64,000 bases of DNA, from positions 15,293,167-15,357,166 of the forward strand of contig OX326956.1 of NCBI GenBank assembly GCA_946800325.1. Reading direction: 5' to 3'. The notes beneath the pieces are model-generated. The model was not told the DNA's origin, searched no databases, and was given only the letters and a program-made list of their open reading frames with translations. Below, in pieces: positions 33,933 through 45,135 of this stretch. Origin of the DNA: Luzula sylvatica (lineage: Eukaryota; Streptophyta; Magnoliopsida; Poales; Juncaceae). Numbering within the stretch: position 1 is the stretch's first letter; the number at the start of each line of letters is the position of its first letter. The position numbers were made by a program, and so were the translations under genes.

Positions 33933-35932
33933 CTAGGAGATTACCCGCGCTCCGTGGCGGTTTTGTTTCATTTGTTTTGTCATGCACATAATATATATAC
34001 ATAATATATAGTTATGATTTTTCGAGATCAAACATAAAACTTTATGAAAATAAAAAACATATTGATTAAGGAGGTTTGATGATAAAATTATTATACTATT
34101 TTTGTATCCGACACAATTCGAAATATTTATGTAGTAATTTAATGCAACACATACAGAAAAGAATAAATATTACTATAAGATAATAAAATATCATGTGTGA
34201 ACGTAAAAAAAAACATATGATATTTTAAGTTTTCATATCTAAATAAAAAATAATAACATTTTAAAAGTTCAAAAAAAAATATTTGTGTCTGATAAATTTT
34301 ATGTTTCATGTTTATTATTAAAAAATATTATATAAGTTAAAAAATTATTTGTGTTTAGTAAATAAATATCTTTCATTATTATTATTTTGTTTAAAGATTA
34401 ACATGAAATTGTTGTAAGTAAAAATACAAATATAACATATTTAGTAGTATGTGCAAATTTTTTCAATTATAGCTTTAAAAATAATATTAATTAGGCTCAC
34501 AAGTCGTTAATGTAATTATACTTATTTTTATATATTTTTTTACATAATTGTTTTCAGGGAAATTTTTAAAAAAAACCCCTAACTTTTTTGGATATTTAAA
34601 AAAAAAGCCCTATATTTTTTGAAACTCCAAAAAAACCCCTCAAATCAAACTTTGTTTTCAAATACCCCCCTTTATGGGTTAACTTTAACTTTTGGATGGG
34701 TTTAATTATTTTTTGGACCAAAATACCCTTCAATTTTCATATTTGATGGTTAAGAAAACTATTTTTCGTTATATTTAATTATTTTTAAAAAAAATCATAA
34801 ATATTTTTAACACATAATAACTTCAAAAAAATATATTATATGTTATAGTTATATTATTTTAATATTCATTTATTATTTTGTCGAGAAAAACTAACCGCAA
34901 ATAACAACAAAATATTAAAAAAGCGGACTTGAAAATATTTAAAAAATAAAAGATCAAGAAATTATGTAAAAATATATAAAAATAATGAAAATAAAAACTA
35001 ACTGTTAAACGATATTTTTCTACCAATATAATTTGAAGATGTTCTTTCAATATTATTGTTTATTTTATTATTATTTGATGTTAATTTTTCTTGACAAAAA
35101 TAATAAATGAAAATTAAAATCATATAACCATAACATATAACAATTATTTTTTGAAGTTATTATGTGTTAAAAATATTTATGTAATTTTTAAAAATTAATA
35201 AAATATAACGAAAAATAATTTTTTTAACAATCAAATATGAAAATTGAAAGGTATTTTGGTCCAAAATACAATTAACCTCTTCCAAAGTTAAAATTAACCC
35301 CTATAGGGGGTATTTGAAAACAAAAGTTTGGTTTGAGAGGATTTTTTGGAGTTTCAAAAAAGATAGGGTTTTTTTTTAAATATCCAAAAAAATTAGAGGG
35401 TTTTTTAAAAATTCCCCTTGTTTTCATAATTTCAAGTTAGAGCAAAATATTGAATATATGATAATATGGATCTCGAAATAAAAATAAAATTCAAAAGTGA
35501 ATATATTTCTTAATTTTTTAAAATTATATTATCAAAAATACTAACAATATTTGATGTATGTTTTATGATCTTGTATATTAATTTATTAATGTTAGATATT
35601 TAAAATATTTATATTCTATTTGTATTCACAATTGATCATGTAACATATTGTGAAAAAATTCAAAATCAAATACAACTGGTGCAACATGAACCTATAGAAT
35701 AATAATTTGACACATTATGACCGTAAGGTGATGTGTGTTTCTAAAATTACTTAAAACCATGTGTAAAATAACGGATACATAAATGTCTACAAATATGACA
35801 TAATCACATAAAATCAAAGGTTAATACATGGCTCATATGTTACCACATATAAAAATATAATGATTGAAATAATTGTGATGATGTGAAATGAGGAGATTGC
35901 ATAAATATGGGACCAAAATAAAGGAGTTCGTA
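33933..35932 (-). mobile_element. Helitron-like insertion (second copy) with nested MITE
   Basis: Paralogous to 11937-13011. The minus-strand 3' end shows a better hairpin here (CCGCCACGGAGCGCGGG), then TAATCTCCTAG and T. The far end near 35932 lacks a canonical TC. Length about 2.0 kb, of which 861 bp is the MITE at 34557-35417. Confidence 0.5.
34557..35417. mobile_element. 861-bp Mutator-like hairpin MITE
   Basis: Perfect 9-bp TSD, TTGTTTTCA (34548-34556, 35418-35426). The sister Helitron-like copy near 12480 has an uninterrupted TTGTTTTCA. The ends begin GGGAAATTTTTAAAAAA on one strand and GGGGAATTTTTAAAAAA on the other. The two halves are reverse complements over most of their length (arms of about 350-400 bp), so a transcript would fold into one long hairpin. 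A relative is at 60258-61137. Confidence 0.85.
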
Positions 35933-35989
35933 AATTTTCTTCGCACAACCTCCCTAAACTAATTAAACAAGCTTGTAAATTAAGTTAAC

Positions 35990-36043
35990 ATGGATCTTAA
36001 TTTCGGGATTTAGCAGGTCTTTCACATCAAGAGACGTTATATA
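35990..36043 (-). pseudogene. ARM-type N-terminal exon, last codons (r5)
   Basis: Same donor-end remnant as at 13073-13122. Confidence 0.35.
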
Positions 36044-37596
36044 CGTGTGAAACTTGTTGTGTGAGCCATGACTTGTGACGGGGATAATTCATGAGAAAAC
36101 GAAAAATACATGAGCATGACTCGCGAGTCCAAAATGCATGAGCTCAAAACAAAAAATTCATGAGAAAACTCTTTATAAATGGACAAATCAAGATAATTGT
36201 TTTAGAAATTTATTTATTTCAAAATCCAATATTTTTGGTTTTAGAAAATCATCAGAGGATTTTTTATAAATGGTTAAAACAAGAGGAGTTTTAAAAAAAA
36301 ACGAATCTGAGAGTTGTTTTAGAAATCTCTTAATTTTCAAAATCAAAGTGCATTTTTAGGATATTGGGGAATGCCAAACAAATGTTGGATTATATAACAC
36401 TCTCCATTTCAAAAGATAAATTTTGTTCGGACCGAGCTCGAGCTAGGAGAGCTGAGTTCGATAGCTCGGACTCTTATTTCTAGCCTTTAGAGCCGAGCAC
36501 CGACATTGGCTCGAACTAAATTTTGTTCGTTCGAACTGGCTCCTTGCCAAAAGAATCATGACCTTCACACAAAACAAAATCTACACCGGCTAGGTTAAGC
36601 AACATTTGTGATAAAAAAAAAATTACTTTATATATTAGAAAGTTTAACGGACATTCTTTAGTTCATATTTATATAGTATACTTTTCATAGTACGTTGAAC
36701 CAATAAGGAATTTAATATCAAATGTAATGTTTACATGGATCCTTATAGACTCCCTTCTAAGAGAGGGTGGATTGGATTATCCAATACGGTTTTTATGTGA
36801 CTATGTCTGCGTATATGTTTTCTATTTATTAATGTTAATGAACACTCATAATCTTTCACAACATATGATTTTTTGTATTTTACATTCAACCAATTAAGTT
36901 ATATATTTATTGGCATATATTAATATACTTGTGAACTTGCAAAGTGTACATAACAACACATTCAGAAATTACATGCCTGCAATTGGCAATGACGAGTACT
37001 AAACATGCCGGTCGTGCTATGGAGCAACAATTGCAAGAGACACGCAAATGACACGAACAATATAGGGAGCAAAAATATTAGTTGTTTATAAATGCATATC
37101 TATTCTATTTTGTATTTCTTTATACTTTTCAGTTTTTTAGTTATTTGATTGTTCTCTTCCCATAATACATATTAATATTTTAAAAATAATATATATTTTT
37201 TTTTCATATTTTAGCTTTTGCTATTTTTCTGTTACTGTTATAATTTTTTTGCAGATGAGTTTTGTTGGGCCCGCAAATAACGGATCAGGTGAATCATTTG
37301 CACAGATGACCCTTCGAAAATTTGATGAAATTGATTACTCAGCAAGGTGAATTTTGGGATAGTCGTTTATATCTAAAAGCACTACTAGAATTTCCAAACA
37401 TGTCGGTTAAGCAAAAATATGAAGAATGGGATCCGATTCCAACTACAAGGGCGTATATTCCTTCTTTTTTTTTTTTTTTTTTTTGACATTTTCAAATTCT
37501 TTCGATGGATATCCCGGTGGACTGCATATATCTCTTGGAGGATTTTGATACTTGCAAAATGTACGCATGGGATGCATCGATCTTGGCATACATGTA
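36044..37596. other. Duplicated spacer
   Basis: Matches 13123-14520. It includes a GACTCGCGAGTC palindrome (36118-36129), the GAGCTCG-rich segment (36421-36530) and a T-run at 37463-37484. No gene. Confidence 0.55.
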
Positions 37597-39553
37597 CAGG
37601 GGCGGATCTTATAAGAGACCGCGGGGGGCGATCGCCTCCCCAAGAATTTTGAACATGTAGTATATATTATTCGTAGTTATGTATTTTGATATGTCGAAAT
37701 AAAAAATGTATGTTAATTTTCTGCCCCAAAAAAATAACGAAATATATTGTGAATTGTGATTTAAGAAACACAAAATAAAATTTATAAATTGAAGTAATAA
37801 ATTAAAATTTTGAATAAATCTCATATGTCAAGTCTTATATCTCTCAAGATTTTTTATACATTGAAGCCCATATTACTTTAAATCAAGCCCATGCATAAAT
37901 AAAAAGTAGTATTTCTCCTCTCTTTTTTTACTTCCACAAAATCACTGGGACCACTTTGTGGTTTGTCTGCCCCTCTTTCCACGCACAAAGAAAAAAATAT
38001 ATCATTGTTGAAGATCAAGATGTATTTGTAGACAAAAAGTTGCATTTAAATAAGGTTTTGATTTATTCAGTTATTCTTATGTTTCTTTCTTGATTTACTT
38101 CTTCACTTCTTTGGTCCTAGTATATTTTGTTCTTCACCATTATGTATTTGTGTAATAATAGTATCTCATGAAGTGTTCGATGAAATGTTTAAGTGGAAAT
38201 TAAACTATTATTTTTATGTTGTTGAAGTATCTAACTTATTTATGGTTTTATTTATTTGATTGTATTAGGAATCATGGTTAAAAGCAAGAGTTAACAAGAC
38301 TATAAATTCTTTTTTCCAAAAAGAAGAGACCAATGGGGAAGCAACAAATATTGCATCGAGCTCAAAACCATCAATCTCAACACCTCTTAATTCCGAATAT
38401 TTAACAATTGAACCGAGCAAACAAGAAAATACTCCCATTCCAACACCGAAGTATCAAACTATTGAGTTTGATAATAAAACTTTGGAGCGTGATCCAGGAA
38501 CTCGACCGCAAATTTGGGATTATCGCGTGAACCAAAGAGATGATGCTAGAAGAGCTTATTTGAAGTGGGGACCTCTGCAAAATCACTTGAAGAAATATCC
38601 TTCATCGGGCAAAAAATATGTTAGGCGCTTCCAACAATCATGGTTTAAATTATTTCCATGGTTAGAATATTCAGAAATTAAGGATGCCGCATATTGCCTT
38701 CCTTGTTTTCTTTTTTCTAAACCTAGTATGCGTAATGAAGTGGAAGCGTTTACAACAACGTGGAGTTCGTGCTCGGCACCAACCAAACTCTTTCACCACC
38801 GAGCATTACTATCGGGTAGAGGTTTTCTTTGTAACTCTCGATGCTCAAATTCAAGAATTAAACCATAGATTTAATGAATCCGCAATGGAACTCTTACTTC
38901 TTACGAATTATTTGGTTCCGAAGAACGGTTATGTTGATGTGAACATTGATGATATATGTTCTTTGGTTGAGAAGTATTATCCCACATATTTTAGTAATAA
39001 AGAAAAAATTACGTTGAACTTTCAATTACATCATTTTGTTGTCGAGATCCCACAAAATGCAAAGTTCAATAATTTAGAAACCATTTCTGATTTGTGTCGA
39101 GTTCTTGTAGAGACCAAAAAACAATCTAATTTTAGTTTGGTCGATAGACTAATTCGGTTGGTTCTAACGCTTACCGTTTTTACCGCATCGGCTGAACGTG
39201 CATTTTCGGCAATGAAAATAGTAAAGACGAGACTTCGTAATAGGATGGAAGATGAATTTCTCGCGGATAGTTTAGTTGTGCATATCGAAAGAGAAATTGC
39301 GGAAAATTTCACTTTAGATGAATTAATTGAAGACTTCAAAATTTAAAAGAGCGAAGAGCTCGGCTTTAGATGGATTAGGTATTAATTAAAATAGTTATTT
39401 TAATATTTATATTTTATATTTTGTTGTTTTTGTAAGACAAATTTTACTATAGTTAGAATATATTTGTATTATGTGTTAGTTAATTATTGCAATGAAAAAT
39501 ATTTTGTGTTTATATTTCGCTCCTCCAAGAATATGGTTCAAGATCCGCCACTG
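37597..39553 (+). mobile_element. hAT element with internal deletion (CAG(G/T)GGCGGATC ends)
   Basis: The ends are CAGGGGCGGATCTT and AAGATCCGCCACTG, flanked by a perfect 8-bp TSD, TACATGTA (37589-37596, 39554-39561). It carries the start and end of a transposase gene but lacks the middle. Length 1957 bp, shorter than expected for an autonomous member. A further end of this family is at 59455. Confidence 0.92.
38275..39346 (+). pseudogene. hAT transposase (TTF-type finger, ZMYM1-like), central part deleted
   Basis: The N-terminal portion has the TTF-type zinc-finger region: DPGTRPQIWDY, WFKLFPWLEYSEIKDAAYCL and PCFLFSKPS. A junction near 38730 joins it, out of frame, to the C-terminal portion (open frame 38684-39346): EHYYRVEVFFVTLDAQIQEL, and the hAT dimerisation region LTLTVFTASAERAFSAMKIV through NRMEDEFLADSLVV. 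The catalytic core between them (several hundred residues in full members) is missing, and no start codon is in frame with the first part, which opens after an AG at 38274. Such a protein cannot catalyse transposition. Confidence 0.85.
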
Positions 39554-39561
39554 TACATGTA

Positions 39562-40254
39562 CAAATATCTCGGTCAAGCATGTCTTGTTTGAGAATAATT
39601 TTGTGACTTTTTGGGGTAATTTGGCATGATTATATACTTAGATGATATTTCTTCTTGGTTCGTCCCATAAGATCCAATCAATTTAAATCGAATCGAATTA
39701 AAGTTAAACCAAATCGAATCGAACCGTTTAATTTTTGTACTAATTAAAAATTGAACTGTTAATCGATTTATTCGATTAAACTGATTAAGAAATATTATAA
39801 TTTTAAAATAAAAAATAAGTTCATAAAAAAAATTTATATTTTGTTTATCAATCTAATATTAATAAATATTATAAAATGAACCGTTCCAAATAAACTAGTA
39901 TTTTTGGGTCATTTCGAATGAGAGGGATAATATTAGATTTTTCTTTTTCGCCCCATCTTAATTTTTTTGGTCCAAGGACAGCCACATGACTAAATCCAGT
40001 AATTAAAAGAGCCGAGTAGTGGCTCCATTTCCATTAAATTGACGAACTTATTCGCTTCAAAGAGAAGATCTTTTTTGTGATATTTTTGAATACATTTTTG
40101 TCTGTTTGTGTCATGTTTAATTAGTTTAGTGGCTCCATTTCCATTATATTTTTTTGTGATTTGATAGTGACACAGCCACAAGATCTTTTTTGTGATCTTT
40201 TTCGCTCCATTTCCATTATATTTTTGGGTCATTTCCGAGTAGTGGCTCCATTTC
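39562..40254. other. Duplicated spacer, then GGCTCCATTTCCATTAT repeats
   Basis: 39650-40090 matches 14530-14960. Then several short direct repeats of TGGCTCCATTTCCATTAT (40015-40260). No gene. Confidence 0.6.
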
Positions 40255-40790
40255 CATTATGATTTTTAATAATTTATTTTATGATTTCATATTTATTTTG
40301 TGATTTGATATTCATTAATTTATATCATGCTTTACGCATTTAATATTTTTTTCATATTTGTTTTGTGATATTCATTAATTTATTTTATGATATGATTTCA
40401 TATTTATTTTGTGATTTCATTAATTTATATCATGCTTTACGCATTAAATAATTTTCATATTTGTTTTGTGGTATTCATTAATTTATTTTATGATCATTTT
40501 TTCATATTTGTTTTGTGATATTCATTAATTTATTTTATATCATTCTTTACGCATTTAATAATTTTCATATTTGTTGTGTGATAATCATTAATTTATTTTA
40601 TGATATAATAAATTTTTCATATTTGTTTTGTGAAATTCATTAATTTATTTTATATCATGCTATACGCATTTAATAATTTTCATATTTGTTTGGTGATATT
40701 CATTAATTTATTTTATGATATTATATCAAATTACACATTTAATAATTTTCATATTGGTTTTATGATATTTTTCTGTAAACATAACAAATA
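40255..40790. repeat. AT-rich tandem array
   Basis: At least eight imperfect copies of a TTCATATTTGTTTTGTGATA block followed by TTCATTAATTTATTTTAT. Some copies add ATCATGCTTTACGCATTTAA, giving a higher-order unit of alternating short and long repeats. It sits just before the Helitron-like 3' end at 40847. Confidence 0.8.
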
Positions 40791-40846
40791 ACAATTAATA
40801 AGTGAATACATAATCTTTTATCTAATGCAAACAATTACATTAAAAA

Positions 40847-40876
40847 TCCGCAGTGAAGCGCGAACAAATTTTCTAG
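40847..40876 (+). mobile_element. Helitron-like 3' terminus
   Basis: CCGCAGTGAAGCGCG can form a short imperfect hairpin, followed 9 bases later by CTAG and T. The array upstream would lie inside the element. No 5' end was identified. Confidence 0.45.
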
Positions 40877-42108
40877 TGCAAAAAATAGGAAGAATATACA
40901 CCTCTCTTTATGTCCTTGTAAATAGAATCTAAGACGGTTGTCAATTCCTATTTCAAATTTGAAGATTTAATCTTAAATTTGTGGTCATTGCTGTGTGTTG
41001 AAGATTTAATCCTTAATTGGCATCAGTAAAATTTTCAAAATATGTTTCAGTGGAGTATGAGCACGAAATGTACCTCCTCAAAGCCAGGTTGAGCTGAAAA
41101 CGTAAACAAGAAATTGTAGACGACGACAGAATAAACATAGAATAAATATAATCGAGATTTATATTTGTTTCATGGCATAGAAGTTTTACATTTGTTGAAA
41201 GTGGTGTTGCATGTTCCCCTTAAAATTTCCTAGATTAATTGATGTGTTGGCGTCTGTATTAATGACGGTGATAAACCATGAATATTTAAATTTTTTCATC
41301 CTATATAAGAAAAAAAAAGTAAAAAAGTTTCATCGTTTCACACATCATTATTTATTTAATATTTTTAACAACTTTGTTTACCACAATCTATAATTAATGA
41401 AATTTAAATCTATAAATTTGGAAAAAAAAATTATTGGACTAAATTAATATATCATTTAACATGTGTTAAACGGATACACATGAATAAAACCATCGTAAAA
41501 AATAAACAAAAATATAATAATGAAAATAATAATTTCGCAAAAATTAGAAAATAAAAATGAAAATATTTTTTTTAAAAAAATATTGAAAATAAAATAATAT
41601 AAATTTGTTCAAATAAATCTAACTTATCATGTGTTAAATTAAATATAATAAAAATATTAAATAAAGCAAATTATTTTTTAATAATTTGGTTTACTGCATA
41701 ATTAATGTGGTTTACCACCTAATAAATACAGTTTGTCACATAATTTAAAATTTAATGCATTTATTATATATTGTCACGACATTAACACGTTAAGGGGATA
41801 TTATAGGGGACAAGTATAAGTTTTCTTGTTGAAAAATGAGACAAACTCAGATGTGGAAGAAGGTGAAAAGATGCACATAATATTTTCCAATTCAGACCAC
41901 AAGAGTGATAATTTAAATCTTTAAATATCCTACCATACATAAACGTCAAAATATGGAGTGTAAAATCTTCACAGCTAAGTTTTTCTTAAAAAAGAAACGA
42001 TGTTAACTCACCATCCAATCTTGATCTGGCACAAATCTTAATTTAAATCTGATGGTATAAAAATTAATAGCACACAACACTCTTATGCTATTAATAGCGG
42101 CCTAGCCG

Positions 42109-42110
<2 letters not shown>
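40877..42110. other. AT-rich DNA, no gene
   Basis: No coding segment, terminal repeat or RNA gene seen. Confidence 0.5.

Positions 42111-42111
<1 letters not shown>

Positions 42112-42162
<51 letters not shown>
42112..42162. repeat. (AT)n microsatellite
   Basis: About 25 uninterrupted AT units, directly against the left end of the long-TIR element. It hides any TSD. Confidence 0.95.
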
Positions 42163-42167
<5 letters not shown>

Positions 42168-42982
42168 GCCTGTATAGCTTGTACAATCAAACTACAAATT
42201 TTGCTTGTAAGTTCTCCACCGTCCGATTAACTATGAGATCTGTGCATTTTATTTAATCAAAAACACTTGAGTCACAGAAGTAAATTACAAATTCACTCCC
42301 GAACAATTAAAATGTATATCAAATGCACGTGGGTCCCACATGGGTCCACGTATATTTTTACCATGAATGGTATTTCGGGGTTCATTCGGTAAATTGATTC
42401 GGTGTATGTAGTATTGTCCTTATTTAATTAGCAAACGTCCGTTTCTTGTATTTCTCCTCCGTCAAACATAGCGTCTTCTCTTCCTGTTTCTCTCTCTCTC
42501 TCTCTCTCTCCCTCTCCCTCTCTCTCTCCTCTCTCTCTTTAATAGTTTCCTATCACAGCCGTGATATTCTTTCCCTCTCTTTTCAATGGAACATGGCGAT
42601 AAACCCCTTTCTCATTTTTCTACGGCCATGTTCGATCGTCTCCACTAAGGTTGTGACCTCCACGAAAGCCCCATACTGTGTTGCCCCTCGCAAATCTGTC
42701 AGCAAGGGAGACAAGAGCACATCTGAAAGCATGACCTGCAAAATTGGGAAAAACAATCCTTTCTTCACCATATCTAATCTCATTAACGACAGGTAATTTA
42801 CTCAGTTCTAATTTCTCTTTTCAACAGATTCTATTAGTGATTTATGCTTAACTAATATGTATTGAGATATTGACTATATATGAACCAATTACTCAGCTCC
42901 AATTTCTCTTTTAAAGTGATTTTTTTTCTTTTAGGGCTGAAAACTGATCACGAATACAAGTATACAACCTGATTATTGAATT
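42163..42982 (+). repeat. Left long terminal inverted repeat
   Basis: It contains a (TC)n tract at 42490-42537 and an open stretch from the ATG at 42593 reading MAINPFLIFLRPCSIVSTKV, then APRKSVSKGDKSTSESMTCK, ending at a splice-donor-like CAGGTAATTTAC near 42790. The same features recur, inverted, in the right repeat, so they belong to the TIR. The left arm has about 168 bases (42252-42419) that the right arm lacks, bounded by TATTTAAT direct repeats. Confidence 0.85.
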
Positions 42983-43019
42983 ACTTGCCGAAGTTTCATA
43001 TGGCACTCAAGTTCAAAGA

Positions 43020-43560
43020 ATCGGCAAATCGCCTTGATATTGTGCATTCCTGAATTTTTGTCTAGAGGGTCACAAGATACACCAAATCAATCTAGGGTGG
43101 TCCCCAGTCTGCACGGAACAAAATCTGGACGTGATGGCAATTGGATTCATGCTCCCTGATCCTCACTAGGCGGTTATTTGGCGCGGACCGAGAAAAAACG
43201 GCTTGATAAAATAATTTTTAAAGCACGTGGATTGCGGCGACATGGATTACTTGGTCGTCGACACGCAACCTGGCACTTCTGACGAGCATATTTCCATTGT
43301 GCAGTTCTTGCAGACTACTGGCATTGACGGCACTATCATCGTTACCACTCCTCTACAAGTCGCTTTGATTGACCTTAGAAAGGAAATTAGCTTTTGCAAG
43401 TATGTTACTCGTAATTTTATTTTTACCCCTGAAATATTGAAAATTTACCAGTGAAATATAGGAAGGTTGGAATCAAGGTATTGGGAATGGTAGAGAACAT
43501 GAGCGGATTAAAGCAGCGCATAATGGATCTAAAATTGACCCGATTATCCTCTACAGGATC
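43020..43560 (+). pseudogene. NBP35/NUBP-type Fe-S scaffold ATPase fragment
   Basis: The intact family (P-loop NTPases such as NBP35) assembles Fe-S clusters in the cytosol. Here conceptual translation gives WSPVCTEQNLDVMAIGFMLP, stop, AVIWRGPRKNGLIK, stop, then an open part [40 protein letters not shown] and [12 protein letters not shown]. An intron of about 66 nt (GTATGT...ATAG, retained) follows, then KVGIKVLGMVENMSGL in the next exon. The N-terminal P-loop half is absent. Two nonsense codons and a frameshift near 43060 exclude function. The retained intron means it was copied from genomic DNA, not from mRNA. Confidence 0.88.
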
Positions 43561-44286
43561 CAAAACTGATTTGTGACAAGGCTCCTGAATAAACTGCCTT
43601 GGATGTATTCGGACCAATTAAGTTCAACTCAATTGTTTATGGTATGCTAGAGCTCGAGTGCAAAAAATCCAGATTTTATGGATAAACTGCCTTGGATTTG
43701 ATGAATTGAGTTTAAAATTGAAATTGAGGCTTAACTGAGATACATCAAAGGAAGGATGCACAATAATTCAATATGAATATGAATATGAATGTGTTTAGTG
43801 TTTGGATTAGAGTTTATCATAATTGTGTTATAGATGTTTATGTGTGCATTGAAATGTGATTGTATTGGTACCTAGTTATGTTGGTATTAGGAAACTTGTT
43901 TGTAAAACTGAAATGAAAATATATGAATGAATATTGAAAATATAATAGACATGTACTTTGATCTCATTGAATTATTTAGAATTGATGAAAACGAAAAATT
44001 ATGTATTGGTTATAACTTCCAGTTTTAATAAAAATACAAGACATGATGAGAACTAGTACACATTTTCTGTTTTCCCATTTTAAATTACAAAACCATATTT
44101 GATACATATTTACATTTCACATTCAACCATACACTAAAACTAAACGTATTAAACACTAAAATCTCGAACTTGAACATTCAATACTAATCTTAACATTACA
44201 AGAACTAAAATCACATTTACATCAAGAAGTCTTCTAACATATCACCGTCATCACAAATTCCCTACAAATATTCTTGACTACTCGAG

Positions 44287-44354
44287 TTATAACATATCAT
44301 CGTCTTCTTCATCATCAATATCCGTACCGGCATCCAAAACTTGAAACCTTCGAC
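44287..44354 (-). other. Exon-like piece on the minus strand, possible second captured fragment
   Basis: After a pyrimidine/CA tract ending in AAAACAG, the minus strand reads RRFQVLDAGTDIDDEEDDDM, then L and TAA. This looks like an acidic C-terminal end of a protein with a proper 3' splice site. I do not recognise the gene. On this strand it lies downstream of the right TIR, which has an exon-like ORF and a GT donor (AACGACAG/GTAAAT), so TIR-driven transcription into this exon is conceivable. Confidence 0.35.
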
Positions 44355-44474
44355 CTGTTTTAAGCACACACACAAATCCTAATCAAGCCGCATTCAACTC
44401 TAAATCCATCAAAATTAGCCCCAATTCATAAAAATTATCCATTATATTATTTCTAATCATGCAACTACCCATTA

Positions 44475-45087
44475 ATTCAGTCAATTTACATTCATGTGAT
44501 CAATTTTCAGCCCGAAAAGAAAAAAATAGTTTAAACGAGAAATTGGAGTTGAGTAATCGGGCCATATTCAGTCAATGTGTCAATACGCATTAGTTAAGCA
44601 TCAATCACTAATATAATCTGTTGGAAAGAGAAATTAGAGCTGAGTAATTTACCTGTCGTTGATGAGATTAGGTATGGTGAAGAAAGGGTTGTTCTTTCCA
44701 ATTTTGCAGGTCACGCTTTCAGATGTATTCTAGTCTCACTTGCTGACAGATTTGTGCTGACAGATTTGCGAGCGGCAACACAATATGTGAGGTTTCGTGT
44801 AGTCACAACTAGTGGAGACGATCGACTATGGCCGGAGAAAAATGTGAAAGGGTTTTCATCGCCAGTTTTTCCATTGACAAGGGAGGGGAAGAATGTCACG
44901 GCTGTGAAAGGAGACTAAAGAACAGAGAAAGAGAGAGACGGGAAGGAAGAAACTAGATTTGACGGAGAAATACAAGAAACAGACGTTTGCTAATTAAATA
45001 GAATGCACATATCTCATAGCTCATCTGACGGTGGGGAACTTACAAGCAAAATTTGTAGTTTGCTTGTACAAGTTATCTAGGCTCACT
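44475..45087 (-). repeat. Right long terminal inverted repeat
   Basis: Reverse complement of 42163-42982 with scattered substitutions and the 168-base deletion described there. A partial duplication of the CTGACAGATTTG motif occurs at 44741-44768. Confidence 0.85.
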
Positions 45088-45090
45088 CTC

Positions 45091-45135
<45 letters not shown>

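Larger units (their letters stand above)
42163..45087. mobile_element. Pack-MULE-like element with ~0.6-0.8 kb terminal inverted repeats and captured gene pieces
   Basis: The two ends are long inverted repeats: left about 42163-42982, right about 44475-45087. The outer edge reads AGTGAGCCT on both strands. The interior holds a fragment of an NBP35-type gene (+) and an exon-like piece on the minus strand. Long TIRs with a host gene fragment and no transposase describe a Pack-MULE. The 9-bp TSD that would prove it cannot be read, because (AT)n lies on the left and CTCTATATATAGAGAG on the right. Confidence 0.75.

Noticed and set aside
40255..40790. Regularly spaced repeats that could suggest a CRISPR-like array
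   Set aside because: Units are imperfect, AT-rich and directly tandem without unique spacers, in a plant genome.
42446..42796. 116-aa frame with a long Ser-Leu run
   Set aside because: The SL run is the (TC)n tract, and the frame lies in the inverted repeat of the Pack-MULE-like element. Kept only as a TIR feature.
43227..43454. 75-aa open frame as a functional mini NBP35 protein
   Set aside because: It begins mid-domain, lacks the P-loop, and neighbouring exon sequence has two stops and a frameshift.
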